NCBI RefSeq assembly: GCF_014696345.1
Contig: NZ_JACJPY010000002.1
Span: 1 to 64,000, forward strand
Source: Pseudanabaena cinerea FACHB-1277
GTDB taxonomy: Bacteria; Cyanobacteriota; Cyanobacteriia; Pseudanabaenales; Pseudanabaenaceae
Reading direction: 5' to 3'
DNA length: 64,000 bases
Shown: positions 35,661 through 43,118 of the stretch, in pieces
Numbering within the stretch: the stretch's first letter is position 1
Layout: each line of letters opens with the position of its first letter
Program-made: the position numbers and the translations under genes
Notes under the pieces: model-generated
The model's input: only the letters and a program-made list of their open reading frames with translations
Database searches by the model: none
What the model was told of the DNA's origin: nothing

Positions 35661-37189
35661 TGAAATATAAACACTACTTTACTAGACATGTAATTTTATT
35701 TACTCAACTGATTCTGTTGAGTGGTTGTGGTCTATTGGGAAATAATCCTGAAAATGTTGCTCCGAAAACTAGCAATAGTGCTGACAATAATGGCAATGTG
35801 TCGACAGATATTTCGCAACAATGTTTAGATGGTTTAATAAAAGGAATTAGTGATTATGAAAAGAAAATCGGTAAGTTGCAATCAGGTGGAAGCATTTCTG
35901 AATCATCAATTGCAAGACAATCCGAAAACTTATCAAAAGATTTAAAAGCAATCGCAAATTTGACAATCTGTTCAAATGTAAATAGTAATTCATTAAAGGA
36001 AATTATCAATGACATTAAGGGACTTGATAACCTTGTATCGCTAATGTCTGATACTGTAAAGAATAAGAAAGAAATAGAATCTGCCTTAGGGGACAAAGTA
36101 AAATTAGAGCCATCCGAGATCAGTAAAAGTGATCAAGAAACGTTAGAGACAAAATTTATTAAGCATACAAATGAAAAAATATCAGAGATACTTGGAACTC
36201 TTAACAATTTAGTTAAAGCACCAGTTAGGTTGACTGATAACCAAGTTAAAAGATTAGAAGAACAGGTTAAGGTATTGCAAATCACGGTAAGAAGTTTGAG
36301 AGAAGAATTAGGTAAAAACGCAAATAATGATAGCGAAACATCTCAAAATTTAAATAATTTTAAGTCATTTGCTAATACCATGATATTAGGTTTAACAGCT
36401 ACTGTTGCTTTGTTTGGGTATATATTATTTAAAAAATATAACTCATCTTCTGACTTATCTGTTAACAAACCAGCAACTAAGCATAAGCAACAGGAAAAAA
36501 ATACTAGTTTAGAACCTAATGATGTACCTAGCCTTTCTAAAAAAAGGTTGGGTGGTGAACACAATACATCAACACATAATAAAAAAACTAATGATCAATA
36601 TCTAGGCAAATCAAAAAGCTACCTAGGTAACATTGAGCGCGAGTTGAAAAATGATAGAGATAATTCTAAACCATCAACTACTGACCATCACAACATAGAT
36701 TTGTCAGGTAATTATGAATCAGATTCTGATGATTCATCCAATCAAACCAAAGCAGTTTCCCCTAAATACTTGCCAGCGTATCCTGTCGAGAAAATGCAAA
36801 CTAAACAGCCATTAACTTATGACTTAGCAATTGAGTATTATCAAGATGGTAGATATGAACTACTTCGACCCTATACCGAAGGTTACTACTCAGCCACATC
36901 AGAAAGTATTATGAGTAATCGTGCTTATTGGGGAAATCCTCTGGAACTCGAAAAATTTCCTGACGGGCTATTCTGGATTGTTAAAACTATAGAGCCTTAC
37001 CTTGTATTGTTTCCTAATCCTACTAAAAAAATTGAGGATAACCGTATTCGGAGCATTGAATACTTCTTTGAGTCTAATTTTAGTAATGTAAATTATAGGA
37101 ATTTAATTGTTATTGCACCCGCTTATATGATTATTGTGAGTGGGAGGCTAGTGATGCAACAAAAAGGGCAAATCGAATTCACTTACTAG
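35657..37189 (+). CDS. Lipoprotein with membrane helix and conserved-looking C-terminal domain
   Basis: A 510-residue protein; ATG at 35657 overlaps the preceding stop as ATGA. A lipobox LLSGC puts the lipidated cysteine at residue 24. A coiled-coil region (about 120-230) leads to a membrane helix at about 237-258 (ANTMILGLTATVALFGYIL), then a 150-residue Asn/Lys/Ser-rich linker and a compact C-terminal domain (about 385-510: LTYDLAIEYYQDGRYELL, SNRAYWGNPLELEKFPDGLF). Lipid anchor plus one helix would leave the final domain in the cytosol next to the actin/tubulin-like proteins, if both signals work. The gene is AT-rich without any HIP1 site. No family name is assigned. Confidence 0.75.
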   Translation: MMKYKHYFTRHVILFTQLILLSGCGLLGNNPENVAPKTSNSADNNGNVSTDISQQCLDGLIKGISDYEKKIGKLQSGGSISESSIARQSENLSKDLKAIANLTICSNVNSNSLKEIINDIKGLDNLVSLMSDTVKNKKEIESALGDKVKLEPSEISKSDQETLETKFIKHTNEKISEILGTLNNLVKAPVRLTDNQVKRLEEQVKVLQITVRSLREELGKNANNDSETSQNLNNFKSFANTMILGLTATVALFGYILFKKYNSSSDLSVNKPATKHKQQEKNTSLEPNDVPSLSKKRLGGEHNTSTHNKKTNDQYLGKSKSYLGNIERELKNDRDNSKPSTTDHHNIDLSGNYESDSDDSSNQTKAVSPKYLPAYPVEKMQTKQPLTYDLAIEYYQDGRYELLRPYTEGYYSATSESIMSNRAYWGNPLELEKFPDGLFWIVKTIEPYLVLFPNPTKKIEDNRIRSIEYFFESNFSNVNYRNLIVIAPAYMIIVSGRLVMQQKGQIEFTY

Positions 37190-37352
37190 AATTGGGGCTT
37201 CTGTGTGGAAATTTCTGCTCATATCCTCTAACTGCAATACATAAAACAATACAAATGTTAATATTCATCAATTTTGCCCCAACTGACGGGGATGCAGTGT
37301 TAGCATTCAACATAGTTAAAAATTGATTGCACAAAAGCTTTAGGAGCGCATT

Positions 37353-38573
37353 TTGACATTACGAGTTGCTGTTGTAGGTGGCGGACCTGCGGGTTCCTGT
37401 GCGGCTGAGACCCTAGCTAAGGCGGGGATTGAAACCTATATATTTGAGCGCAAGTTGGACAACGCCAAGCCCTGCGGTGGAGCAATTCCGCTATGTATGG
37501 TTTCTGAGTTTGACCTGCCTCCAGAGATTATCGATCGCCGCGTTCGCAACATGAAGATGATTTCACCGAGCAATGTTGAGGTGGATATCAAGCTAGACAA
37601 TCCTGATGAATATATCGGGATGTGTCGCCGTGAAATTTTGGATGCTTTTTTACGCAATCGGGCGGCAGATCTAGGCGCAAAGCTAATCAATGCCAGGGTG
37701 CTGGATATTAAGATCACTGAGAATGGGAAGCAGCCCTATGTAATCACCTATTCTGACTTTAGCGAAGGCAGTAACGAAGGCAAAATTCGTACCCTTGAGG
37801 TGGATCTGATTGTTGGGGCTGATGGTGCTAACTCAGTGGTGGCAAAGGCGATCGATGCGGGTGACTATAACTATGCGATCGCCTTCCAAGAGCGCATCCG
37901 CATTTCGCCTGACAAGATGGAATATTACAAAGACCTTGCGGAAATGTATGTGGGTGATGATGTATCCCCAGACTTTTACGCATGGGTATTTCCTAAGTAC
38001 GATCATGTGGCGGTGGGTACTGGCACGATGCACAAGAACCAGCGCATGATCAAGCAGTTGCAAGCGGGGATTCGCGCCCGTGCTTTGCCTCGCATTGAAG
38101 GTGGCGAAGTCATCAAGGTTGAAGCCCATCCAATTCCTGAGCATCCCCGTCCTCGCCGTGTGGTAGGACGTGCGGCTCTCGTTGGCGATGCGGCTGGCTA
38201 TGTTACTAAGTCGAGCGGTGAAGGCATTTATTTTGCAGCAAAGTCTGGACGGATGTGCGCTGAGGCGATCGTGGAGTTTGCAGAAGCTGGTAAAAGGATT
38301 CCCACTGAGGCGGATCTCAAGGTTTACATTAAGCGTTGGGATAAGCAGTATGGCTTGACCTACAAGGTATTAGACATTCTCCAGAATGTGTTTTATGCCA
38401 CTAATGCTACCCGTGAGGCATTTGTGGAAATGTGTGCCGATCGCGATGTGCAGAAGCTCACCTTTGACAGTTATCTCTATAAAACCGTTGTACCTGCTAA
38501 TCCTTTAACCCAGTTAAAGATTACCTTTAAGACGCTCGGTAGCTTGCTGAGAGGCAATGCTTTAGCACCTTAG
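37353..38573 (+). CDS. chlP: Geranylgeranyl diphosphate/geranylgeranyl-chlorophyll reductase
   Basis: A 406-residue FAD-dependent enzyme that reduces three double bonds of the geranylgeranyl chain to phytyl for chlorophyll a and tocopherol. It starts at TTG with AGGAG 6 nt upstream (no in-frame ATG fits). The dinucleotide-binding motif VAVVGGGPAGSCAAETLAKAG is at residues 4-24, the second FAD segment is VGRAALVGDAAGYVTKSSGEG, and PCGGAIPLCMVSEF is typical of ChlP. NADPH is the electron donor in the family. It is a core photosynthesis gene and marks the end of the accessory locus. Confidence 0.96.
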   Translation: MTLRVAVVGGGPAGSCAAETLAKAGIETYIFERKLDNAKPCGGAIPLCMVSEFDLPPEIIDRRVRNMKMISPSNVEVDIKLDNPDEYIGMCRREILDAFLRNRAADLGAKLINARVLDIKITENGKQPYVITYSDFSEGSNEGKIRTLEVDLIVGADGANSVVAKAIDAGDYNYAIAFQERIRISPDKMEYYKDLAEMYVGDDVSPDFYAWVFPKYDHVAVGTGTMHKNQRMIKQLQAGIRARALPRIEGGEVIKVEAHPIPEHPRPRRVVGRAALVGDAAGYVTKSSGEGIYFAAKSGRMCAEAIVEFAEAGKRIPTEADLKVYIKRWDKQYGLTYKVLDILQNVFYATNATREAFVEMCADRDVQKLTFDSYLYKTVVPANPLTQLKITFKTLGSLLRGNALAP

Positions 38574-38608
38574 CTAATTCTCATGAATATGGAAAATCGC
38601 TCCTAGCG

Positions 38609-38663
38609 ATCCTAGTAAGGGTTCTGCGACTTTCACTTTGCCGTAGTCTAGGTGAAAGTCGCA
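38609..38663. repeat. Dispersed hairpin repeat after chlP (copy 1)
   Basis: Arms TGCGACTTTCAC (38625-38636) and 38652-38663 form a perfect 12-bp stem with the loop TTTGCCGTAGTCTAG. Left of it is CCTAGTAAGGGTT. The related copy at 62641-62700 has the same GCCGTAGTC loop, with the flank (AACCCTTGCTAGG) inverted. It probably also works as the chlP 3'-end hairpin. Confidence 0.6.
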
Positions 38664-38769
38664 ACATCTGCTGTGGAGAGATTAAAAATTTGATTTTGTT
38701 GATCTCGCATTTTGTGTTAGCTTAAGTAGACGCAACTTAAAAAATCTCTAAGGGGTATAACGGTTTAAC

Positions 38770-38985
38770 ATGGCTAAGCGCCGCAATCAAAAGAAAGAAA
38801 AAGCTCTTCGCAACCAAGCGTATGCACGCAAGTTTCGCAAGCGCACGCCCATCGGTCGTTTCGGACGCAGAAGACCAATGGGTAACTATAACGATCCTGA
38901 AGACTCTGAATCTAATGGTGCAGCCGATACTGGTGCAGCCGATACTGGTGCAGCCGATACTGGCGCTATGTCTGGCAAGTTCTAG
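38770..38985 (+). CDS. Small basic conserved-type protein with GAADT repeats
   Basis: A 71-residue protein. The first 40 residues are strongly basic (MAKRRNQKKEKALRNQAYAR, FRKRTPIGRFGRRRPMGNY) and resemble a small basic protein seen in cyanobacteria, possibly ribosome- or RNA-associated. The tail is acidic/neutral and holds three identical GAADT units encoded by a perfect 15-bp tandem repeat (38917-38961). The basic part alone looks conserved; the repeats are likely local expansion. It is transcribed with tsaB, 41 bp downstream. No tested function is known to me. Confidence 0.75.
   Translation: MAKRRNQKKEKALRNQAYARKFRKRTPIGRFGRRRPMGNYNDPEDSESNGAADTGAADTGAADTGAMSGKF
38917..38961. repeat. 15-bp tandem repeat, three copies
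   Basis: GGTGCAGCCGATACT occurs three times without a mismatch, in frame, encoding GAADT in the small basic protein. Confidence 0.9.
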
Positions 38986-39026
38986 ACTGAAGGCTGGCGA
39001 TCGCTCCTGCCAATATCTCCTAGATC

Positions 39027-39497
39027 ATGAACAAAAGTTTTGCCCTTGCCTTGCATACCACCACTTCAAAATTGGATCTGACGATCGCTGCTATCAAATA
39101 TGATGCCGACCGTTGTCCTTACGCCTACAATATTCACAAGCAGCAGTCATGGGAACTTGGCAGAGATTTATCTGTGCGGTTACACGACTGCTTGTCTGTG
39201 TTTGTGGGCGATTTGTCTTGGCAGGATTTTAAGTTTGTGGCGATCGCAACGGGGATCGGCAGCTTCACTGGTATGCGCATTGGTGTGGTGGTAGCCCGAA
39301 CCCTTGGCGAACAGTTAGACATCCCCGTTTATGGCATTGACTGTGACACCATAGAAGCGCGATCGCATCAGGAGCTTCCTCCTCTAGACCGTAGTAGCAG
39401 TTTAATTGCTATTGCATACGAGCAATGGCGATCGCAATCTTCAACCCAAGATTTTTCAAATTGGCGAAATGTCCTGCCAATTTATGAAACAGACTGA
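39027..39497 (+). CDS. tsaB: tRNA threonylcarbamoyladenosine biosynthesis subunit TsaB, shortened
   Basis: TsaB partners TsaD and TsaE in making t6A37 in ANN-decoding tRNAs. This copy has 156 residues; relatives have about 200-230. The N-terminal actin-like lobe is intact: LALHTTTSKLDLTIA at residues 6-20, GIGSFTGMRIGVVVARTLGEQL and YGIDCDTIEA. The C-terminus (SSLIAIAYEQWRSQ, NVLPIYETD) corresponds to the usual ending of cyanobacterial TsaB. What is missing is the middle segment, so an in-frame deletion of roughly 50-60 residues is the simplest reading. The TsaD-binding surface is mainly N-terminal, so function may be retained. Direct family assignment is good; deletion size is estimated from memory. 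Confidence 0.8.
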   Translation: MNKSFALALHTTTSKLDLTIAAIKYDADRCPYAYNIHKQQSWELGRDLSVRLHDCLSVFVGDLSWQDFKFVAIATGIGSFTGMRIGVVVARTLGEQLDIPVYGIDCDTIEARSHQELPPLDRSSSLIAIAYEQWRSQSSTQDFSNWRNVLPIYETD

Positions 39498-39736
39498 TAT
39501 TTTTGAAAGCTGATATTTTTGAAAGCCTAGCTTGGTCATTTGGTTAGCAAATCCTCAAAATGCTTACCATTGGCAAGTGATAGAATTACAATGCTAAGAG
39601 TATTGCTAGCGGTGAATAAAATTAAATTTTCTTGACTTGCGATCACATACTCGCGGCATTGGGGAAATCTAAAATTATTACCTCAGCATATTCAATGCCA
39701 TATTCATCTAAGACGGTAGTTATTACAGCTTGACCT

Positions 39737-39997
39737 ATGCTTCAAGACGCGATCGCCATTCGTCATTATCAAAAAATTACCGACTCCCTAGTCGAAATGT
39801 CAGAGCGCGGTTATCGCACAACTGACGAGATGAGACTTTTTTTAGATGGCTACCTCTCAGCTTTGCGAATTACCAAAGCTATAGAAATCCACCATATACA
39901 TCGCCTCGAAGAAGAGGTGATCCGCTTTTTGTATGACACCTCTAACTTTGAATCACCCTATGAGTTTGAGATGGAGGTTGAACGGGGGGACAGATAA
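39737..39997 (+). CDS. Small conserved cyanobacterial-type hypothetical (DUF6761-like)
   Basis: An 86-residue all-helical protein (LQDAIAIRHYQKITDSLVEM, GYRTTDEMRLFLDGYLSALR, HHIHRLEEEVIRFLYDT). It resembles an 80-90 residue family found across cyanobacteria that I believe is catalogued as DUF6761; the label should be checked. No signal or membrane segment. Its last 40 bp overlap the convergent rsmG gene, so the two mRNAs are complementary at their 3' ends. Function unknown. Confidence 0.75.
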   Translation: MLQDAIAIRHYQKITDSLVEMSERGYRTTDEMRLFLDGYLSALRITKAIEIHHIHRLEEEVIRFLYDTSNFESPYEFEMEVERGDR

Positions 39998-40719
39998 ATG
40001 CTATGCCTTAGCCCTGCACTAAGCGGCGTTTGAAATCGATCCACTTGACCCAACTCAATATTTTGAGATTCGCAAAATACACTGAATTGTTCGCTTTCAT
40101 CGGTTAGCCATTGACCGCGATAAAGCACTGCGTTGCCCTTTTGATTTAAAAATGGCAAACAGTATTTTGTGCAAATATCAGGCTTGCCAACGGCGCGGAT
40201 AACTGCAAGATCAAATTTCCGATGATATTTTACTGACTGTGCTAAGGCTTCTGCCCGTCCAGCTATGGCGATCGCATTGCTTAGTTCAAGCTCTTCAATT
40301 ACTTGCTGCACAAAGTTAACCTTTTTCTGGGTGCTATCAATCATAGTGACTTGCCAAGATGGTTTGGCGATCGCGATCGCTAAGCCAGGAAAACCTGCAC
40401 CAGTGCCAATGTCAATCACCTGTAACCGTTCTTGCTCCTGCAAAGCCCAGATGCCACGCAGGGAATCCCATAGATGCTTTTCCCAAAAGTCATTAAACTC
40501 GGTAATGCGCGTCAAATTTTGTTGACGATTTCCTTCTAAAACCAGCCTGTATAGTTGAGCAAACTGCTCGTTTTGAAGCTGGCTTGGCAGCCAATTGAGC
40601 GTGTCGTGGCACTGAGCAAATAAAGGTGCAAATAAAGGTGCAAGGGGCGGCACAATTTTGGAGAAGGTGGGGGAAGGTTCGGCAATATCTTCCCTTTGAT
40701 GTGTTTGAAAGTTTGTCAT
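39958..40719 (-). CDS. rsmG: 16S rRNA (guanine-527 N7)-methyltransferase
   Basis: A 253-residue SAM-dependent enzyme (GidB) that methylates G527 of 16S rRNA. The SAM-binding motif VIDIGTGAGFPGLAIAIA is near the middle, followed by VTMIDSTQKKVNFVQQVIEEL; NRQQNLTRITEFNDFWEKHL is the usual N-terminal segment with the conserved NLT. Length matches the family, apart from an additional PLAPLFAPLFA repeat near the N-terminus. ATG at 40719; the 3' end overlaps the gene at 39737 by 40 bp. Confidence 0.95.
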   Translation of the reverse strand: MTNFQTHQREDIAEPSPTFSKIVPPLAPLFAPLFAQCHDTLNWLPSQLQNEQFAQLYRLVLEGNRQQNLTRITEFNDFWEKHLWDSLRGIWALQEQERLQVIDIGTGAGFPGLAIAIAKPSWQVTMIDSTQKKVNFVQQVIEELELSNAIAIAGRAEALAQSVKYHRKFDLAVIRAVGKPDICTKYCLPFLNQKGNAVLYRGQWLTDESEQFSVFCESQNIELGQVDRFQTPLSAGLRHSIYLSPRSTSISNS

Positions 40720-40856
40720 TAGGGGCTAGGATTAGTTATCGTTAAGTTTTATGTAGCAGTGCTAAGCAGTTTATCTAAGTTTGCCACACTCAAAACTTTA
40801 AAGAGCTTTTAAAAATATCTAAGATACTTAAAAAATTTCTAGACATAAGGTAAAAA

Positions 40857-41084
40857 ATGATGACCGAACAAACCAAGACCCGCACCGCTTTTACTAGAGA
40901 TGATCGTGGCATCCTCAACAACTGGGCGATCGAACCTAAGATGTATGTTGAACAGGGTGAAAGCCGCTTTGGGTTTACTGAATATGCCGAATTGGTCAAT
41001 GGTCGTCTAGCTATGGTGGGTTTTGTCGCATTAATTGCGATCGAGCTTGTGACTGGCAAAGGTTTCTTGCAGATCATTGGTTAA
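40857..41084 (+). CDS. High-light-inducible (Hlip/SCP) chlorophyll-binding protein
   Basis: A 75-residue one-helix protein of the CAB/ELIP/HLIP family; the start may be this ATG or the next codon. The chlorophyll-binding motif ELVNGRLAMVGFVAL and the following helix LIAIELVTGKGFLQIIG are clear; the N-terminal 40 residues are soluble. Hlips bind chlorophyll and carotenoid in thylakoids, protect photosystem II assembly intermediates and dissipate energy under high light. The longer N-terminus is common in the non-HliA/B types. A hairpin terminator follows. Confidence 0.93.
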   Translation: MMTEQTKTRTAFTRDDRGILNNWAIEPKMYVEQGESRFGFTEYAELVNGRLAMVGFVALIAIELVTGKGFLQIIG

Positions 41085-41101
41085 TTTCAACACAATGGAG
41101 G

Positions 41102-41128
41102 GGGTAGGTACTATGGCAGTGCCTACCC
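41102..41128 (+). terminator. Terminator after the Hlip gene
   Basis: GGGTAGGTAC (41102-41111) pairs with GTGCCTACCC (41119-41128) with one G-T wobble and a 7-nt loop, followed by TTTCT; 17 bp after the stop codon. Confidence 0.75.
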
Positions 41129-41219
41129 TTTCTGCTGTCTAGGGTTTCTCTAGCTCTTGTTTTTGTTAGTTTTATTTTTTGTTAATTTTTGTTTTTTTAC
41201 CATTAGGGAGAAAAATATC

Positions 41220-41699
41220 ATGGAAATGTCGCCATCGCCAATTCAGTTTTTAGCTCTAGAAGAAGTACAGGCGATCGATCAAGCCATGCTTTCACCGATG
41301 GCAAAATTTATGACTCGGATTACAGTTTCGTCTTTACGGATTGTTGCAAAAATTGCCACGGATTTGAGTATTCATGCTGAAGAGCTAGAGTCTATCCAGA
41401 TCGTGCAATGGGTTGAACGCGACTCATATATTCGCAAAGAGCAAGGATTGGCGTCGGCATTTTTGCAATGGGATTCGCCTTACCCTGATATTGACTTTGC
41501 TGATACGAGGCAAGATCTAGTGACATCGGCACAACTTTCTAGCCATGAGAAGTTTTTGACGCGGATGGTGATTTCGGCGATGCAGGTGTTGAGGGAGATC
41601 GCGCTGGATTGCGGTGTTCACATTGAAGATTTGACGGTGGATCAAATAATTATTTGGACGGAGCGTGATGCCAAAACGAGTAAGCCCCAAACAATGTAA
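41220..41699 (+). CDS. Hypothetical protein made of an internal duplication
   Basis: A 159-residue protein. ATG at 41220 has AGGGAG upstream; the longer open frame begins with an unlikely hydrophobic stretch in a T-rich leader. Two similar halves are visible: residues about 23-78 (AMLSPMAKFMTRITVSSLRI, ELESIQIVQWVERD) and 102-155 (AQLSSHEKFLTRMVISAMQV, DLTVDQIIIWTERD). Each ends in the same strand-WxERD motif, so the protein is probably a pseudo-dimer of a roughly 55-residue unit. No known domain is recognised. It is convergent with the tlyA-type gene. Confidence 0.75.
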   Translation: MEMSPSPIQFLALEEVQAIDQAMLSPMAKFMTRITVSSLRIVAKIATDLSIHAEELESIQIVQWVERDSYIRKEQGLASAFLQWDSPYPDIDFADTRQDLVTSAQLSSHEKFLTRMVISAMQVLREIALDCGVHIEDLTVDQIIIWTERDAKTSKPQTM

Positions 41700-41727
41700 T
41701 AGGGGGGTGTTGATCGCGCCTGCAACT

Positions 41728-42522
41728 TTAACCTTGGGTAATTTCCAAAATTTCAGTAAAGATCGGCGCAGCCAGATCGCTAGGTCGATCGCTGAGCCAG
41801 AGCCAATATTCAAAATTGCCTGTGCGCCCTTGAATGGGTGATGGCGTTAAGCCTTGAAACTGCCAGCCTAGCTCTTGAGCGGTGGCTAATACTTGGGCGA
41901 TCGCCTCGGCTCTTATTTTTGGCTCCCGCACGATGCCATTTTTGCCCACCTGTCCTTTTCCTGCTTCAAATTGGGGTTTTACTAACAGCAATGTTTCACG
42001 GGGCGATCGCAATAGCGCCCATAGAGCAGGCAAAATCTTGGTTAAAGAAATAAAGGACAGATCCAGCACCGCAAAATCGGGGATTGGATCAGTCTCACCA
42101 TACAGATTTTCAGGGGTGAGATGGCGCAAGTTTGTCCTCTCGCGCAAAACCACCCTCTCATCGCTGCGAATCTCCCAAGCCACCTGCCCATAGCCCACAT
42201 CCACCCCATAGACTTTGCTTGCACCTTGCTTGAGCATACAGTCTGTGAATCCGCCCGTAGAGATACCGCCGTCAAAACAAATGCGATCGCTGAGATCCAC
42301 TGCAAACGCTGCCAATGCCCCCGCTAGTTTTTCGCCACCACGGGAGACAAAGGGCGATCGCTCCTTCACCAAAATCGCCGCATCTTCCTTAACCTCGGTG
42401 CCTGGTTTATCGATTATGGCTTGATTGACCTGCACCCAACCCGCACGAATAAATTTTTGCGCCTGTTCACGGGATGGCGCAAGCTCTAGGTCTACTAAAA
42501 GTACATCGAGACGTTTTTTCAA
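41728..42522 (-). CDS. tlyA: TlyA-family RNA 2'-O-methyltransferase
   Basis: A 264-residue protein with an S4 RNA-binding domain at the N-terminus (KKRLDVLLVDLELAPSREQA, FIRAGWVQVNQ) and a FtsJ-like methyltransferase fold (FDGGISTGGFTDCMLKQGAS, YGVDVGYGQVAWEIR, FAVLDLSFISLTKILPALW). TlyA methylates cytidines of 16S and 23S rRNA in mycobacteria; cyanobacterial members are often annotated as TlyA or haemolysin-like. The GG[IV]STGGF motif is the SAM loop. Length is normal. The target in cyanobacteria is inferred. Confidence 0.88.
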   Translation of the reverse strand: MKKRLDVLLVDLELAPSREQAQKFIRAGWVQVNQAIIDKPGTEVKEDAAILVKERSPFVSRGGEKLAGALAAFAVDLSDRICFDGGISTGGFTDCMLKQGASKVYGVDVGYGQVAWEIRSDERVVLRERTNLRHLTPENLYGETDPIPDFAVLDLSFISLTKILPALWALLRSPRETLLLVKPQFEAGKGQVGKNGIVREPKIRAEAIAQVLATAQELGWQFQGLTPSPIQGRTGNFEYWLWLSDRPSDLAAPIFTEILEITQG

Positions 42523-42719
42523 TTTTTAATTTTATTGTAATTCTCTCAACGCCCAGATCCATAACTCTTTTGCTGAATTTGCCAATTGTCTTTACTAACA
42601 ATGTTATCTGCTGATGCAAACCATAGAGAAACGTTATTCGCCAGTCCACATCAAATTGCTATATTCCATATTAAATTTTAATTTCACACAACATTAATTA
42701 GTCCCTTAGAGAGTCAATT

Positions 42720-43019
42720 ATGAAGCTAAATCTTGCATTTTTTACTTTTTCTGTGGTTGGAATCTATATGACTGGAGCGGCAACTGCCCAGATGCACAAC
42801 AATACTTTTGCTGGTAGGGTGGATCAAGTTTGGGAGGATGGGTTTCGGCTAAATAACGGAAGTCGTTCTATTGTGGTTGATGCTTACGATCTGTGTGGTG
42901 ACTATACAACTCGCCACATTAAATTCGGGGAACAAGTAACTGTGGTGGGTGAGTTGGAAGGAGGGGAGTTTGACGCTTTTTCGATTACAAGATCAAGTGG
43001 AGAAAGTGTCTGTAGGTAG
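42720..43019 (+). CDS. Small secreted OB-fold-like protein
   Basis: A 99-residue protein with a signal peptide (cleaved near ATAQMHN) and a short beta-rich mature part: NNTFAGRVDQVWEDGFRL, RSIVVDAYDLCGDYTTRHI and GEQVTVVGELEGGEFDAFS. The strand pattern and the G-x-V-x-x-V...V-V-G-E-L arrangement resemble small bacterial OB-fold (BOF/NirD-like) secreted proteins. Two cysteines (in DLCGDY and ESVCR) could form a disulphide. Location: periplasm or outside. Function unknown. Confidence 0.7.
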   Translation: MKLNLAFFTFSVVGIYMTGAATAQMHNNTFAGRVDQVWEDGFRLNNGSRSIVVDAYDLCGDYTTRHIKFGEQVTVVGELEGGEFDAFSITRSSGESVCR

Positions 43020-43043
43020 ATTTTTTGGCGGTCTTTTATATTA

Positions 43044-43103
43044 AAAACTAAACCCAGTAATGGTTTTCAAATAAAGAAATGGCGTAGCCATTTCTTTATT
43101 TGA
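43044..43103. repeat. Dispersed palindromic repeat, copy 2, acting as a convergent terminator
   Basis: Aligns with 4019-4077 without gaps. Here the hairpin is perfect: 17-bp arms (43067-43083, 43087-43103) around GTA, with AAATAAAG on one side and CTTTATTT on the other, so it fits a bidirectional terminator between the secreted protein and the antiporter gene. Confidence 0.75.
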
Positions 43104-43118
43104 CATGATCAGGGATCT

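Noticed and set aside
19274-37189. Integrated prophage or conjugative island
   Set aside because: No integrase, capsid, terminase, relaxase or tRNA attachment site was seen despite the unusual composition.
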